A stretch of DNA of 64,000 nt, from assembly GCA_013350335.1 (NCBI GenBank), contig CM023532.1:96506786-96570785 (forward strand), written 5' to 3'. Source of the stretch: Chimonanthus salicifolius. Taxonomy: Eukaryota; Streptophyta; Magnoliopsida; Laurales; Calycanthaceae. The position numbers were made by a program, and so were the translations under genes. Below, piece by piece: positions 23,491-36,668 of this stretch; positions within the stretch are counted from its first letter, which is position 1, and every line of letters starts with the position of its first letter. The notes under the pieces were generated by a model that saw only the letters and a program-made list of their open reading frames with translations, ran no database searches and was not told the origin of the DNA.

Positions 23491-24368
23491 ATGGGAAAAT
23501 TCTAAAGGAAAGACAAAACTTTTCAAGAATTGGTTTAGATCATTTCAACATCCTTCTAATAGGTCTACTTCATCTTCTTCATCATACCAGTCTGCTTTGA
23601 CTAGCTTCCCTCATAATAGTTTAGAAAAAGAATATACAGAAAAAACAAAAATTTGGAAGAAAAGGTGTATGAAAACTTTGACCAAGCCATATCCAATTGG
23701 AACATCCCAGCCTTGCCTGTAACAGAAATATATAGCAATGGCACATTTGAAAAACAAAATGATTATCATATTAAAACTGTTGAGAAAATTGTTTCCCTCT
23801 CTGGAGGAAAACAAACAATCAAAATCCTTGAAAGAAGAATTATTGAACAAATCAGGACCAAATTCAACTACCTACACATAGGATTAATTCAGGTAGGAAT
23901 CAAACCACTGTTTCGATTAGGATTAAATGTTTCTGTATGTGCTTATGTGCGAGATCAGAGACATGACGAGTTTGATGAGTCTCTGTATGCCATGGTTGAA
24001 TCAAGTCTCTGTCATGGACCTGTTTATTTTAATTGTTTCCCAAACATCACAGTTGATGCTCATGATGACGATGTACTTGATTGTGCAACTATTGGATTCC
24101 AAAGTAAAGGATTAAAAATGAGTCCAAGAAACAAACCTTTTGCTATAGTCTATCGGATATTCTATAAATCCATGATCTCTGTCTTTCCCATGATAGCCTA
24201 TAATGATAAGGTTGATAAAGAAAAAACTACAGTTCTTATGGAAACAAACTTTAATAATAATGTGTTTATCCCAAAGTTATCAGCTGGGAAGAGGTTGTTC
24301 TCCTAGGAAATTGGCAAATAGAAGACGTCACCCCAAGAGTAAATGAAATAACAGATGATTTACGAAGC
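23491..24368 (+). pseudogene. EPRV copy C movement-protein domain, interrupted
   Basis: The ATG at 23491 is followed by one extra G compared with the other copies, so the start is out of frame with the Ser-rich leader. The A-run deletion near 23645 shared with copy A separates the leader from the main domain (23653-24306). A further frameshift near 24280 precedes the LTR that begins at 24369. The CHGPVYFNCFPNI and DDVLDCATIGFQ segments are preserved. It is the inverted duplicate of 5219-4342. Confidence 0.85.
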
Positions 24369-27300
24369 TGTAATGGCTCGAAATTTTTAAATCAATAAAT
24401 ATGTGAATATTATTTATTTTAATGATGAAAATTGGAAATTGGTGGAATAAATGGTAAATGGGCCAAAAATTTGGACAAAGGCCAGGGGTAAAAAATTCGG
24501 CCGATACTGTGCGTATCGGCCGAATTATATCGGCTTTTTGACGACCGATTTATACGTATCGGCTGTACAAAAAAAAAATCGGCCGATATGACCGAATTTC
24601 TGACCGATAATTCGGTCATCATATCGGCCGAATTTTAATAATTCGGTTTTTGGTTTTTTTTTTTAAAAAAAAGCTTTTTTTTTTAGAAATATCGGACTAG
24701 AAAGAATGGAAAGAGAAAAAATAAAATATGGAGAAAAGATTGAAGAAAAAAAATCGCTACAGCTTACCTTTCTCTTCTTTTTCTTCTTCGTTGATCAGAA
24801 AAATACAGAGAGCGGCGGCAGTTAGGGTTTAGCAGAGAGAGGGAAAGAGAAGAAGGGTATCAAAAAGCAGAGCATTAGGGTTTGTAAGTACACAAGTGAC
24901 TCACGTGAGCTTTCTAAAAAGTTCACGTGTGTAACTTAATATTTTTTCAAAAAATTACTTTTAAAAGGAAAGTAATAAAATTTTGTTTTAAATAGAAAGT
25001 AAAAATTATAATATTTTCTTTTATTTATTTATTGTAATAATTTAATATTATATTTACCAGGTATCCATTCATAGTGATTAAATAATAAAATCTCCTTTAA
25101 AACTTTAAAGTTAATTTTTAAGCACCGTGTATTTCCAAAATTTCTCAAAATGAATATCTGGACTAATTACGATAACCTGATAAAAATTCTTTAAGACTTA
25201 AAGGTCTTTTGACACTCTTAAATATTTAAAACACAGTATTTTACAAATAAGGGTATCCCTAGGGTACGCCGAAAACACATTTAGGAGCGTCAAAAGACCT
25301 TGAAGTCTTAAAGTATATTTATCAAGTTATCGTAATTAGTCCGGATATTCAATTTTAGAAATTTTGAAAACACACGATGCTTAAAAAATAATGTGCATAG
25401 TGTATTAAATAATAAAATCTCCTTTAAAACTTTAAAGTTATTTTTTAAGCACTGTGCATTTTCAAAATTTCTCAAATTGAATATCTGGACTAATTACGAT
25501 AATTTGATAAAAATACTTTAAGACTTTAAGGTCTTTTGACTTTCCTAAATGTGTTTTCGGCACACCCTAGGATTACCCTTATTTGTAAAATACTGTGTTT
25601 TCGGCACACCCTAGGGATATCCTAACTTAAAATAACACTCATTAACTAAGAAAATAATTATGAAATTATTTCTACAAATTTTCCTCATTTATATCCTTTT
25701 CCTTATAATTTTCACAATTTTATTACTGATTATATAATTTCCTGTTATTGTAACTTCAAAAATATATTAGAAGATGTAAATGTCCGATATTTTATGAAAA
25801 AATTACATATTCAATAAGCCCATAATTATCTGCATTTACTGTAATTTTTTTGAAGTTTTTTTTTTTTAAAAAAAAAAAAAAGGGTAGGAGAGACAAAAAA
25901 TTCGGCCGATATATCGGCCGATATGAAAAATCGGCCGGGATCTCGGCCCGGCCGATTTTTCTACCCCTTACAAAGCCCAAATATGGCCCAATAGACCATG
26001 GATTGCATTTTAAAGTCATTTAAGTGGTCAATGATGGCCAATTGGGCCATGGGTGGTCAAATTGGGTCAAATACCCATTTGGGACCCAATGGGTCAAGAT
26101 GGTTAAGCTCTAAGGTAAATGGGTAAGATGGAAATGTAATTGGGCCATGGGCCCAATGATGATCCAATTGGTTGTAGTGGGCTTAATAAAATTTAAATCA
26201 CCTAAGTTATTTGGAATTAAACCAAGGTGATGTGGCCAAGTGGGACCCACCTCCACCTCATCAAGTGAGGTGGCGTGTGGGCCAAGGTTTGGTGGGACCG
26301 GCCACCATGGTTGATTTGGTCAACCATGGGTGGAGTAATGGAGTTAGGTTAAGTACAAATAGATTAACCTAAGGTAATTATCTAATTAATTAAATAATTA
26401 AATTATTTAAAATGGTGGTTAAAAGTGGTCAAAGTGGGGCCAAGAGGTGAAGACCCACCTCATTCCAACCTCAAATATGAAACACGTTGGGCTTGGTGGT
26501 GGTTTAGATAACCACCACCATAAAGCAATTTAAATATCTCAAAAATATCTTAAGGTTAGTGAATGTAATTAATGTAAAGTAAAAAAATGGGGATACGCCT
26601 CATCTTTTCCTTTCTTTCTCTCTTTTCATTCTCATTTCAATCCTTCACTCTCTTATGGCCTTCCCACACTAGGAAGGAGAAGAGAAGAAGGAAATTAAGG
26701 AAAGGAAGCTAAGAAGAGAAGGAGAGAAGAAAGAAGTAGAATTTTAAGGAAAATCACCCTAAGATCAAGGTGATCATCTCCCCTCTCATCATCTCTCCCT
26801 CTCCCTCTCTCAATTTAAACCCTACCTTGGCCGATCCTAAGGTTTGGGGTTGCCACCATGGATCAAGAATCTTGACCTACCAAAGATCAAGAGGAAGGAG
26901 AGAGGAGGCTAAGGAAACCGACGGGAGTGTCGGAAGTCGGAGGAGACGACGGATTGTAAGTATTTCTTAAACAAGAAAATTGGGATTTTTTAGGGTTTAA
27001 GAATTGGAATTTATTTTTCTGAATTTAATGGTGGTTACATAAGTTTATGCCATGGATTTTAAATCCATCAAATGGAAGGAATGGTAAGTAATGTATGTTT
27101 TTTAGGGTTTTGAGAAAATGGAAGATGGAGAAAACCCTAAATGGGTGAATTAGGAGTAGGGAAAAGAAATAGATAAGTGATTATGTGCATTGGGTAATTT
27201 ATGAAATTAAGCATGGAAGTGGATGATTGGAAGAAAAATCATGGGCCATAGGGTTCGGCCATGCTATGGTGAGTGATTAGCTAATTGATTTAATTGGTTA

Positions 27301-28674
27301 AGGTTTTGATAAGTGGAAGACAATGAGGGTAGCAAATGAAAATTAGGATTTTAAATGGGTCAATGTAGGCGTTTGGAGCAATGAATGGTGGATCATGAAC
27401 CATGGATTCGGCCATGGTAAATGGCCGAAACCTATGGTGGTGTAATGGTGATCAAATGATGGGTTTAAGGGATGCAAAAGAGGGATTAATGTATTAATGA
27501 GTTTAGGGTTTTGAATGAGTAATGTTGTGGCCTTAAGAGGCATAGAAAAATACTGGAACATGAACCATGGGTTCGGCCATGGTGTATGGCCGAACCCTAT
27601 GGTCATGTGTTACAAATTTTAAAGGGGTTTAAAAAAGGATGGAAAATGGGAAGATTCAATGGGTTAAGTATGTTTGAAACCATGAAAAGATGAGGGGGAA
27701 TGTTATTAGTTTTGATGGGCTCAAGAGATGAAACAAATGTTGATCAAATGAATGATCTAAATAAATGATGAAATTCCCATATAGAGGGATTTGTGATAAA
27801 TTAAAATGTGAGCAATGGACCCAAGAAAAAAAAAATGGGAAAAGGACACCATGGGTTCCACCATGGTGTATGGACAAACCCATGGCCCATTTGTGAGCCT
27901 TTTGATGGGTTAGATTGGAGTATGAAGGTGTTTAAATTGATTGGGATTAGGTTAAGTTAAAGACTTATTTTTAATGAGTTCATGTTATGGTTGGTAGGTC
28001 ACTAATAGATCTAAGTTATGGATCAATTTTGGACTTAAGTGTGGCTAAGTTAATAGACTTTAATGTGGTTAAGGGTGATGATTCAAATGTATAAATAGGC
28101 CCAAAGAAAGAATGGGGTAAAGACATCTACCCATTTGTGGGTAAACTTATGGATAAATTTGGTATGATGTATGTGAGAAAGGAATGAGGATTAGAGTGTT
28201 TAAGTGGCTAATTTTTAGTGTTGTTAGTTGTAATGGAAATGTGATTAAGTAATGATAAGTCAAGTGTATGGTTTAGGTTCTCTCAATGGAGGGACTTATG
28301 ATGAATTTAATGTGTAACCAAAGACCAAGGACAATGGAGATTTGGTTAAATTTAAAGGGCTGAATTTTAATGACTCAATTGTAGATCATTATGGCCTCAG
28401 GTTAATGTGTTTGTATATGTTTAAAGTAATGGACTTTAGGTTAAATTAAGTGGCTGACTTTATTGATTTTAAGATATGGGTGATGGGTCATTGATGGATC
28501 CAAATCTATGAATCATCTATGGACTTCGTTCCACGCACACGTAGGGTTGGCCAGTTAAGGGCCGGGCTTTAGAAGCTCGGACTTAACTCGCGTCGTGACG
28601 TCCGCGCCCTTTGTCACTCTTTATAAAAAAAAGAAATAGACTCTGATTTTAGCTGAAAAGGGGCGGGCGTTACA
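24369..28674 (+). mobile_element. solo LTR, gypsy-type, in EPRV copy C (enlarged by a nested hAT)
   Basis: It starts TGTAATGGCTCG and ends GGGCGTTACA, between GAAGC (24364-24368) and AAAGC (28675-28679). Without the nested element at 24483-25969 it is about 2.82 kb, the same as the LTR at 1532-4341, to which it is inversely duplicated. It is non-coding apart from accidental frames; palindromic GGTTCGGCCAT motifs lie near 27400, 27565 and 27850. A CT-rich microsatellite-like stretch occurs near 26790-26815. Confidence 0.85.
24483..25969. mobile_element. non-autonomous hAT-like element, 1.49 kb
   Basis: This insert is absent from the duplicate LTR of copy A. It starts CAGGGGTAAAAAATTCGGCCG, and its right end reads CGGCCGATTTTTCTACCCCT, giving terminal inverted repeats of roughly 18-20 bp. 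ACAAAGGC on the left and ACAAAGCC on the right are a probable 8-bp target duplication with one change. CGGCCGAT strings are repeated near both ends. No transposase frame is seen. Internally, a block of about 180 bp occurs directly at 25079-25260 and 25400-25560 and inverted at 25262-25390. Confidence 0.75.
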
Positions 28675-28679
28675 AAAGC

Positions 28680-31130
28680 ATAGTCAAATTACCAAATGGA
28701 AATGTTGAGGTTAATTTTAGAAGAAAGATGGAATGAGCCAGGAGCAGCTTTGTTGGCTACACTGAAGGAAGAAAAAGTTTTAAATTAGAAGAAGTTGATG
28801 ATGATAAAAAAAGTAGTGAGAAAGAATAAATGGATCAAAAGGTTTTTAGAAACAAAGAAAGTGGAATTGAACACCCTACATATAAAAGAACCTCATCAGA
28901 AAGAACCTACAACCCTAGTGAAAGTGATTTCCTCCAAGGATCCATTAGAATGATTAGTATTCTAAAGACTAAACCCATCAAAAAATTTGAAATAGATAAG
29001 CCATATCTAAGAGAAAATTTGAAAAATCACCCTCTAAAAGATTGGTTCTTCAAAACCTTTAGCTTAGAAGAAAAAGATAAAATGAGAGAGTTATGGTATT
29101 ACCAAATGGAAGAGGAAGAAAGAAATATACATTTCTTTGATTGGTTTATGAATTATTTCAAGAAAGGAAAAGTTAAAGAAGAAGAAACCCAAAGCCCAAA
29201 ACAAATAAGAGTTATAGGAAAAACGTCTAGGACATGGAAAGACATTGAAGGAAAAGAGATTCAAAGATCTCACCCACCATGGAAGAAACTTGATATTTCT
29301 GCCTCAAAAGAAACCAAGAATTTTGCTATGCCTATAAAAAATGGATCCATATTTGACTAAAAAATCGAAATAAATGGTATTGACATAGCAAGGAGCCTTG
29401 GAGATATAACTGAACAAAATAATTACGCTAATCTATCCTTATTAACCATTGGAGAACAAACGGATAGGATAGAAAGAACAATTAGAATAAAACCAGAATT
29501 AAATAAAGGGAAAGAAGAAAGTTCAGAAGAAATCCCTGCAAATGCGATATATGTTCCTAGAAAATTGCCATCAGGAATTATTTTGCAAGAAGGACCATTT
29601 AAAATGATAGATGAAATGCAAAAAGAATTAACTACTAGAATGGAAAGTCTCGATGTTGGGGGAAAATGATTTAGCATCCTCAGAGTCTCTGCATCAGAAA
29701 ACTTGTAATAAACCGCTTAAAGAAATGGAATCCCCAAGCAGAACTGCCTACAACAAAGAATTATGATTCCAGACCAACTCTTGTAAATCTGCAACTTGAA
29801 GAAGCCCCATATACGTATACTCAGGACCTATCATATTCAGGAAATTCCTTATATGAATGCAATTTAGATGGATTAACCGAATATTAAATAATCCAAATGG
29901 TCCATAGTATGCTGATATATTCTAATGCTTGTGAAGTCAGGGGAAACACTCCAAGAAACATCTTTCTCATGATAACCACCTCTTTCAATGGAATATTAAG
30001 AGGATGGTGGAATTATGGATTATCTAGAGCCCAAAGACTTGAAATAGAAATTGCTGTCAAATTAGACGAATATGGAAGAATTATATACAGAGATAAAATC
30101 ACAGGAAATTTAGTAGATCCCAACATCAAACTTGAGATAGGCACTAGTCAAATCCCTGAAAATTATGAAACACAATTTGATTGTGTCAATGTCTTACTTT
30201 TATGCATCCTTAATGAATTCACTGGAGGAATTGCTCTAATTAAGGAGAAAAATCGGCAGCAATTACATCGTCTAAGATGTAGAACCTTAAGAGAATTTCG
30301 TTGGTATAAGGACATATTTTTATCAAAGGTATACCAACTAAATGATTGTAATTTTGATATTTGGAAAGAAAAGTTCATATCTGGATTACCACCCTTGTTT
30401 GCTGAAAAGGTGCATAACTCCTTGAGAGAAGAAATGCATGATACTATTAATTACAGCATGCTGACATTAGGAAGAATTATACAAAGGATTAATACGGTCG
30501 GCATTGGGCTCTGTACTGACTTAAAGATCAGTAAACAAGCTGAAAAAATGAGAAAATACACTAGAGACAGAGAATTAGGAGATTTCTGCTTCCAATTTGG
30601 TTTGGACCAAACACCAGACTCAAAAAGAAAACCTTCGCGTTGTAGGTTCATCCCTAAAAGAAGAAATAAAATGATGAAGAAATACAAATATAGCAGATCT
30701 AAGAGACAATTCTCAAAGAAAAATTATGATACTCCTTTATTCAAAAGAAAATCTAAAAAATATCCTAAAAGAGAAAACCCAACTGGAAAAATACCTACTT
30801 GCTATACTTGTGGAAAAAAGAGTCATTATTCAAACAAATGTTTCAAAAAGGAAAAATATCCTAAGAAGAAACTTCGAAAATTACTAAAGAGGATGATGAA
30901 GAAATTTCTGATAGAGAAGACTCTGAATTAAATTCCCAAGAAGAACATGAGTCTAGCTAATCAACTGATGGATCCAGTGTTGAAGAAAATGTTCCTCATC
31001 TTCAACTCATTAAACAATTTCAAGCATGTACATGTAATTCTGATGATGATGGTACTAGGGGAGAATGGTCATTACCCTCTGATGAGGATCTTGGTATACA
31101 TATTCGTGTCCTAACTGCCCCTCAAAAATT
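28680..31130 (+). pseudogene. EPRV copy C polyprotein, movement-protein end and capsid region
   Basis: This resumes the polyprotein after the LTR. The order is the Lys/Glu-rich linker (28830-29360), the capsid region (29897-30931, including the NIFLMITTSFNGILRGWWNY segment) and a CCHC knuckle CYTCGKKSHYSNKC at 30800-30841. The acidic tail after the knuckle leads toward the protease. Stops include TAA at 28827-28829, TAA at 29885-29887 (a Gln codon in copy E) and TAA at 30929-30931; a 1-nt deletion near 29700 is shared with copy A. The capsid and knuckle would package the pregenomic RNA. Confidence 0.85.
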
Positions 31131-33485
31131 ACTCCTTGAAATGATTGATAATATCCCTGATCCAGAGAAAAAAGTTCAATTTTTAAATCAAATTTCAAAA
31201 TTAGGAGGGGAAGAAGAAGGAGAGAGTTCACAACTCAAAAATGATGAATCTCCATATTACCCAAAAAAGACAAAAGAAGCATTTCATACGCCAACTTATT
31301 CCTTAATAGACCTCATGGATAGAGCTGAAAAAAATTATACTATAAACAAACCATTGACTCTTGGAGATCTACAAAGAGAATTAAATGACCAAAAAAAAGA
31401 AATCAGAGAATTAAGATTAGAGTTAACCAAAAGGCAAAATGAGGTTGATGAAAGAGTCACCTTACTAGAAAATGATGGTGCTTTTGGAGAATATAATGAA
31501 GAAAAATATGTCCAAAGAATTAAAGGAGAAATTAGCAGAGTCTCTACTGGAGTGATCCCTACTAAATGCATCTATCAATAGTGGAGAGTCCAGGTGAAAA
31601 TAAAAATAAAAATTAAAAATTTTGAGAAAATTGTTAATGCCATTATTGACACTGGAGCAGATTTAAATGTCATTAGATTGGGAATCGCCCCTATTGAATT
31701 TACAAGTGAATCAAAACTATTTGTATCAGCTGCCAATGGAACAAGTATTTCCATAGAAAGAAAAATTCCAAATGTTCATGTTTGCTCCCAAGGAGTCAGT
31801 GTTACTTCACCCTTTATTATTTCAGAAGATATTGTTAATGATGTACTCCTAGGATCCCCGTTCATTCTTTTAATCCAACCCTTTTCAGCAAACACAAGAG
31901 GAATCTCTACAAATATCAAAGGTATAAATGTAAATCTTGATTTCATAGATGATCCCTGTGAAAAAAAAATCCAAAAGATAAACCAAATCATTGCCACCAA
32001 AGAGAATTATGTAAATGGACTAAAAAGTGAAATAAAAATTGCCCAAATTACAAAAATTTTGGAGAAAGAAGAGTTTAAAGAAAAAATAAAAAATCTCACA
32101 GAGCAATTTGAAAATGAATGCTGCTCTGAATTGCCCTCTGCATTCTGGAATAGAAAGAGGCATATTGTCAGTCTACCATACATTAAAGGATTTGATGAAA
32201 AGGATATTCCTACAAAAACCCGTCCATCCCAAATGGATGCAAAACATTTAAAACTTTGTCAAGAAGAAATAAGTGATTTATTAAAAAAGGGATTGATCAA
32301 AAAAAGCAAATCCCCTTGGAGCTGTACGGCATTCTATGTCGAAAAAGCTGCTGAAATAGAAAGAGGAGTTCCAAGATTGGTTATCAATTATAAGCCTTTA
32401 AACAAAGTATTGCAATCTATTAGGTATCCCATGCCTAATACGTAAGACTTGCTTAACAGGCTGAATAATGCCAAAATATTTTCAAAATTTGACATAAAAT
32501 AAGGATTTTGGCAGATTCAGATAAAAGAAGAAGATAGATATAAAACTGCATTTGCAGTTCCTATGGGTCATTACGAATGAAATGTCATGCCCTTTGGATT
32601 AAAAAATGCACCATCTGAATTTCAAAATATCATGAATAATATATTCTCATCTTATACCCAATTTACCATTATTTACATTGATGATATTCTAATCTTTTCT
32701 GAATCAATTGATCAACATTGGAAACATTTGAATATATTCAAAAGAATTACAAAAGAAAATGGCTTAGTCTTGTCCAAAAGAAAAATGAATTTGTTCCAAC
32801 AGAAAATTAAATTCCTAGGTTTTGAAATTGAAGACAGAAAAATTACTCCAACCAACAGAGTAATTCAATTTATTGATAAGTTCCTAGATGAAATCAAAGA
32901 CAAAATATGTTACAAAGATTCCTTGGAAGTTTAAATTATGTAGCCTTTTTCTATCAAGACTTAGCAAAAGATAGAAAACTTCTCCAAGATAGATTAAAGA
33001 AAAATCCTAAAGAATGGACTTCCAACCATACCAATGCTGTAAAAAGGATTAAAGAAAGAGTTAAAAATCTTCCTTGCAGATGTTTATCTGATCCAGAAGC
33101 CTTCAAAATAGTACAAACAGATGCTTCTGACATCGGTTATGGAGGAATCCTCTTACAACAAAATGATGCAAAAGAAGAATTAATAAGATTCAATTCTGGT
33201 CTTTGGAATGAAGCCCAAAAGAATTATTCAACCATAAAAAAGGAAGTTCTTGCCATTGTTCTCTGTGTAACAAAATTCCAAAATGATTTATTAAATAAAG
33301 AATTTCTGATCAGAGTTGACGCCAAAGTAGTGAAAGAAATACTGGAAAAAGATGTGAAAAATCTTGTCTCTAAACAAATATTTGCCAGATGGCAAGCCAT
33401 TTTATCCGTTTTTGAGTTCAAGATTGAATTTATCAATGGAAATTCTAATTCTCTTCCTGATTTTCTTACTAGAGAATTTCTTTAG
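31131..33485 (+). pseudogene. EPRV copy C polyprotein, protease, reverse transcriptase and RNase H
   Basis: The aspartic protease has its DTGADLNVI active-site motif near 31650. The reverse transcriptase runs to about 32934, with the YIDDILIF catalytic motif at 32674-32697. The RNase H domain follows (33100-33485; TDASDIGYGGILLQ). Inactivating changes include TAG at 31579-31581, TAA at 32443-32445, a TAA near 32500, TGG to TGA at 32578-32580 and a frameshift near 32905. Most are in-frame nonsense changes. The last codon before ORF3 is also a premature TAG (33483-33485). Confidence 0.88.
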
Positions 33486-33495
33486 GGAAGAAAAA

Positions 33496-34744
33496 ATGAC
33501 GAGTAGTTCTTCTCCATTCATCCAGAAGAAAGGAAAGGAGAAATTGGCAGAACAAGAAAAAAGCCAAAAGGGTTTTACTCCAACAAAAGACCCAAGTCAA
33601 TTAGAATTATATCTTTACACTGGTAACAGAATTCTTGTTACTTCAGATTGTCTTATGGAAGAAAGATCTGTTGAAGATAATGTATATTTTCTCTTTGGAA
33701 AGGGACTTCATTATTACTCACCGAACAAGAGAAAAACTCGTGAATGGTATCTTAATATTTTACATCAAACGAAAAACGTCCTCATACTAAGGAAGATTGG
33801 GATGGTCCTCTTTACATGACAAGACCAGTCTAGCTCTATAATTCGACTGAGTTCTTAAATTATTGGGATTATATTGACGGCTGGAAATTGCATTAATGTG
33901 GCAAAATCATCAATATAGTCATTCATGGTTTATCAGGTTCAAAGAAGAAAGTCCTGATGTCACTTCTATTCACCGCAATTTCCTATCTTGGTTTCTCTTC
34001 ACTTGGTGGTCTCATTTTGGTGCTTCCCGGAAAATCCTTCCTGATAATTTTCGTTATCTATTTATTAAATTTGGCCAAGTTGAAGAAAAAGTCTCTTGTG
34101 ACATGATTAATGTTCTTCGTTTCTTTGCGAAGTTCCATATTCCATACATTCTCCAATGGAAATTTGAGGTGAAAAAAGATTTATATGGTCACACTTGTCT
34201 TTTTCAAACTATGTACCAAAAATGGTGGCCTAAAACCGAGAATGATACTTATGAGAGAATTTTGAATCAAATCTCTCCTCTTGAAAAGACTAATGATCCT
34301 CTTTCAGATGAAAAACCTCTTGAAAATGAAACGGTCATGGCTGATCTCTTAGCCAAGAAAATTGCTAAAGAAATTGCTCGTGAAAAATCCCTTGATCCTA
34401 TGGATATGTCTGTTGAATCCGTTAATTTTGAAGAAAAGATTAAATAGATTTTAGAACAATATTTGCCAAAAAAGAAAGGTGATCAGCATGATTGGGATTC
34501 TAATCATGATCCTAACGAAAAACTTGATGACGAAGGTGTGCCCCTTGAGAACATTCATCCTCGATGGGACCCTGACTCTCATGTCAATCCCGACGGATCA
34601 GTTACTGAGTACCTTCGTGGTGGAAAATTCTGGTATTCCTCAGCCAAGGACAAAGGAAAAGAAAAGGAAAAAGAGTCTCGATTGGCTGAATTATTCCTCA
34701 TGAAATCTGCAAAAGCTAAAGATTTGATGGAAAAAAAGATATGA
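33496..34744 (+). pseudogene. EPRV ORF3 (copy C), frameshifted
   Basis: It starts MTSSSSPFIQKKGKEK and aligns with the 439-aa ORF3 of copy E. A deletion of roughly 60 nt near 33780 plus a frameshift ends the first piece at 33819. The second piece (33896-34447) and third (34463-34744) continue the protein, ending KDLMEKKI. Function unknown. It has a Trp/Phe/Tyr-rich central domain and an acidic C-terminus rich in Asp-Pro. The 9-bp-unit array begins about 8 nt after its stop. Confidence 0.75.
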
Positions 34745-34751
34745 TTTGAGA

Positions 34752-36668
34752 TTTGACAAATTTGTCCACTTTTTCCAATTTGTTCAGTTTGTCCACTTCG
34801 ACCTATACGTCCAGTTTGTCTATTATTTCCAGTTTGTCCAGTTTGTCTATTTTGTCCAGTTGGTCCAGTTTGACCACTTTGTACAGTTCGTCCACTTTGT
34901 CTTGTTTGTCCACATTGACAAATTTGTCCACTTTTTCCAATTCGTTCAGTTGGTCCACTTTGTCCAATTCGTACAGTTGGTCCACTTTCCTTCTTCGAAC
35001 ATTTTAACTAGTTTTTCCAGTTTGTCCACTTTATTCAATCGGGCTAGTTTGTCATGTTCGTCCAGTTTGAGTAGTTTTCCACTTTATTCAGTTGGTCCAG
35101 TTTGTCCTGTTCGTCCAACTTAACTAGTATTTCCAGTTTAGCAACTTTGTTCAGTTGGTCCAGTTTGTCCTGTTCGTCCAGAATGAGTACTTTTTTCCAT
35201 TTTGTCCACTTTGTATAGTTCGTCAACTTTGTCCTGTTTGTCCACTTTCACAAATTTGTCCACTTTTTCTAATTCGTTCAGTTTGTCAACTTTATCTTAA
35301 TCGTCCATTTTGTCCATTTTGTCCAGTCAGTCCACTTCGTTCACTTTGTCCAGTTTGTCCACTTTCTTCACTTTCTCCTATTTGTCCAGTTTGGCCAATT
35401 CATACAGTTTGACCACTTTGTTCTGTTCGTCAAGTTTAACTAGTATTTCTAGTTTAGCAACATTGTTCAGTAGATCCAATTTGTCTTGTTCGTCCAGATT
35501 TAGTAGTTTTTCCATTTTGTCCACTTTGTATAGTTTGTCATCTTTGTCCTGTTTTTTTGACAAATTTGTCCAGTTTTTCCAATTTGTTCAGTTTGTCCAC
35601 TTCGACATGTACGTCCAGTTTGTCAAGTTTGTCCAGTTTGTCTAATTTGTCCAATTGGTCCAATTGGTCCAATTTGTCCACTTTGTACAGTTCATCCACT
35701 TTGTCCTGTTTGTCCACATTGACAAATTTGACCATTTTTTCTAATTTGTTCAGCTGGTCCACTTTGTCCAATTTGTACAGTTTGTCCACTTTCCTTCTTC
35801 GTACAGTTTAACTAGTTTTTCCAATTTGTCCACTTTGTTCAATTGGGCAGTTTGCCTTGTTTGTCCAGTTTGAGTAGTTTTCAACTTTGTTCAGTTGGTC
35901 CAGTTTGTCTTGTTCGTCCAACTTAACTAGTATTTCCAGTTTAGCAACTTTGTTCAGTTGGTGCAGTTTATCCTGTTCGTCTAGAATGAGTACTTTTTCC
36001 ATTCTGTCCACTTTGTATAGTTTGTCAACTTTGTCCTGTTTGTCCACTTTCACAAATTTGCCCACGTTTACCAATTCGTTCAGTTTGTCAACTTTGTCTT
36101 GTTCGTCCAGTTTGTCCATTTTGTCCAGTCTGTCCACTTTGTTCACTTTGTCCAGTTTGTCCACTTTCTTCACTTTGTCTAGTTTTTCCACTTTCTTCAC
36201 TTTGTCCAGTTTGTCCACTTTCTTTACTTTGTCCAGTTTGTCTAGTTTGTCAACTTTGTCTAGTTGATCCAGTTTGTGCAATTTGTCAAGTTGGTCCAAT
36301 TTGTCCAGTTTGTCTAATTTATCTAATTTGTTCTGTCTAGTTTGTCCACTTCATTCAGTTGGTCCACTTTGTCCTGTTCGTCGTACTTGACTAGTTTTTC
36401 CAGTTTGTCCACTTTGTCCTATTTGTCCTTTTTGGCAAATCTATCCACTTTTTCTAGTTCGTTCAATTTGTACACTTTGTCCTGTTTGTCCACTTTTTCT
36501 AATTTTTCTACGTTGTTCAGTTTGTCCAAGTTTGTCTATTTTGTCCAGTTTGTCCACTGTGTCTAGTTTATCTAATTTGTCCAATTCGTCCTATTTGTCC
36601 AATTCGTTTTACTCGTCCAGTTAATCCACTTTTTCCAGTTTGCCCATTTTCTATAGTTAGTCAACTTT
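34752..36668 (-). repeat. 9-bp-unit array (AAACTGGAC / GTCCAGTTT), array 1
   Basis: About 1.9 kb of imperfect 9-bp units; the minus strand reads (Lys-Leu-Asp)n, the plus strand (Leu-Ser-Ser)n. Because the unit is a multiple of three, long open frames appear on both strands, but they break repeatedly and share no known domain. The left end joins the end of ORF3 of copy C. The right end joins copy D right after its ...FLNQISKL coding sequence. Interspersed variants (VDKFV, EILVKLDEQDKLDQLNK) recur at intervals. Confidence 0.9.

Noticed and set aside
34752..36668. CRISPR-like array
   Set aside because: Units are 9 bp with no unique spacers, and the context is a plant genome.
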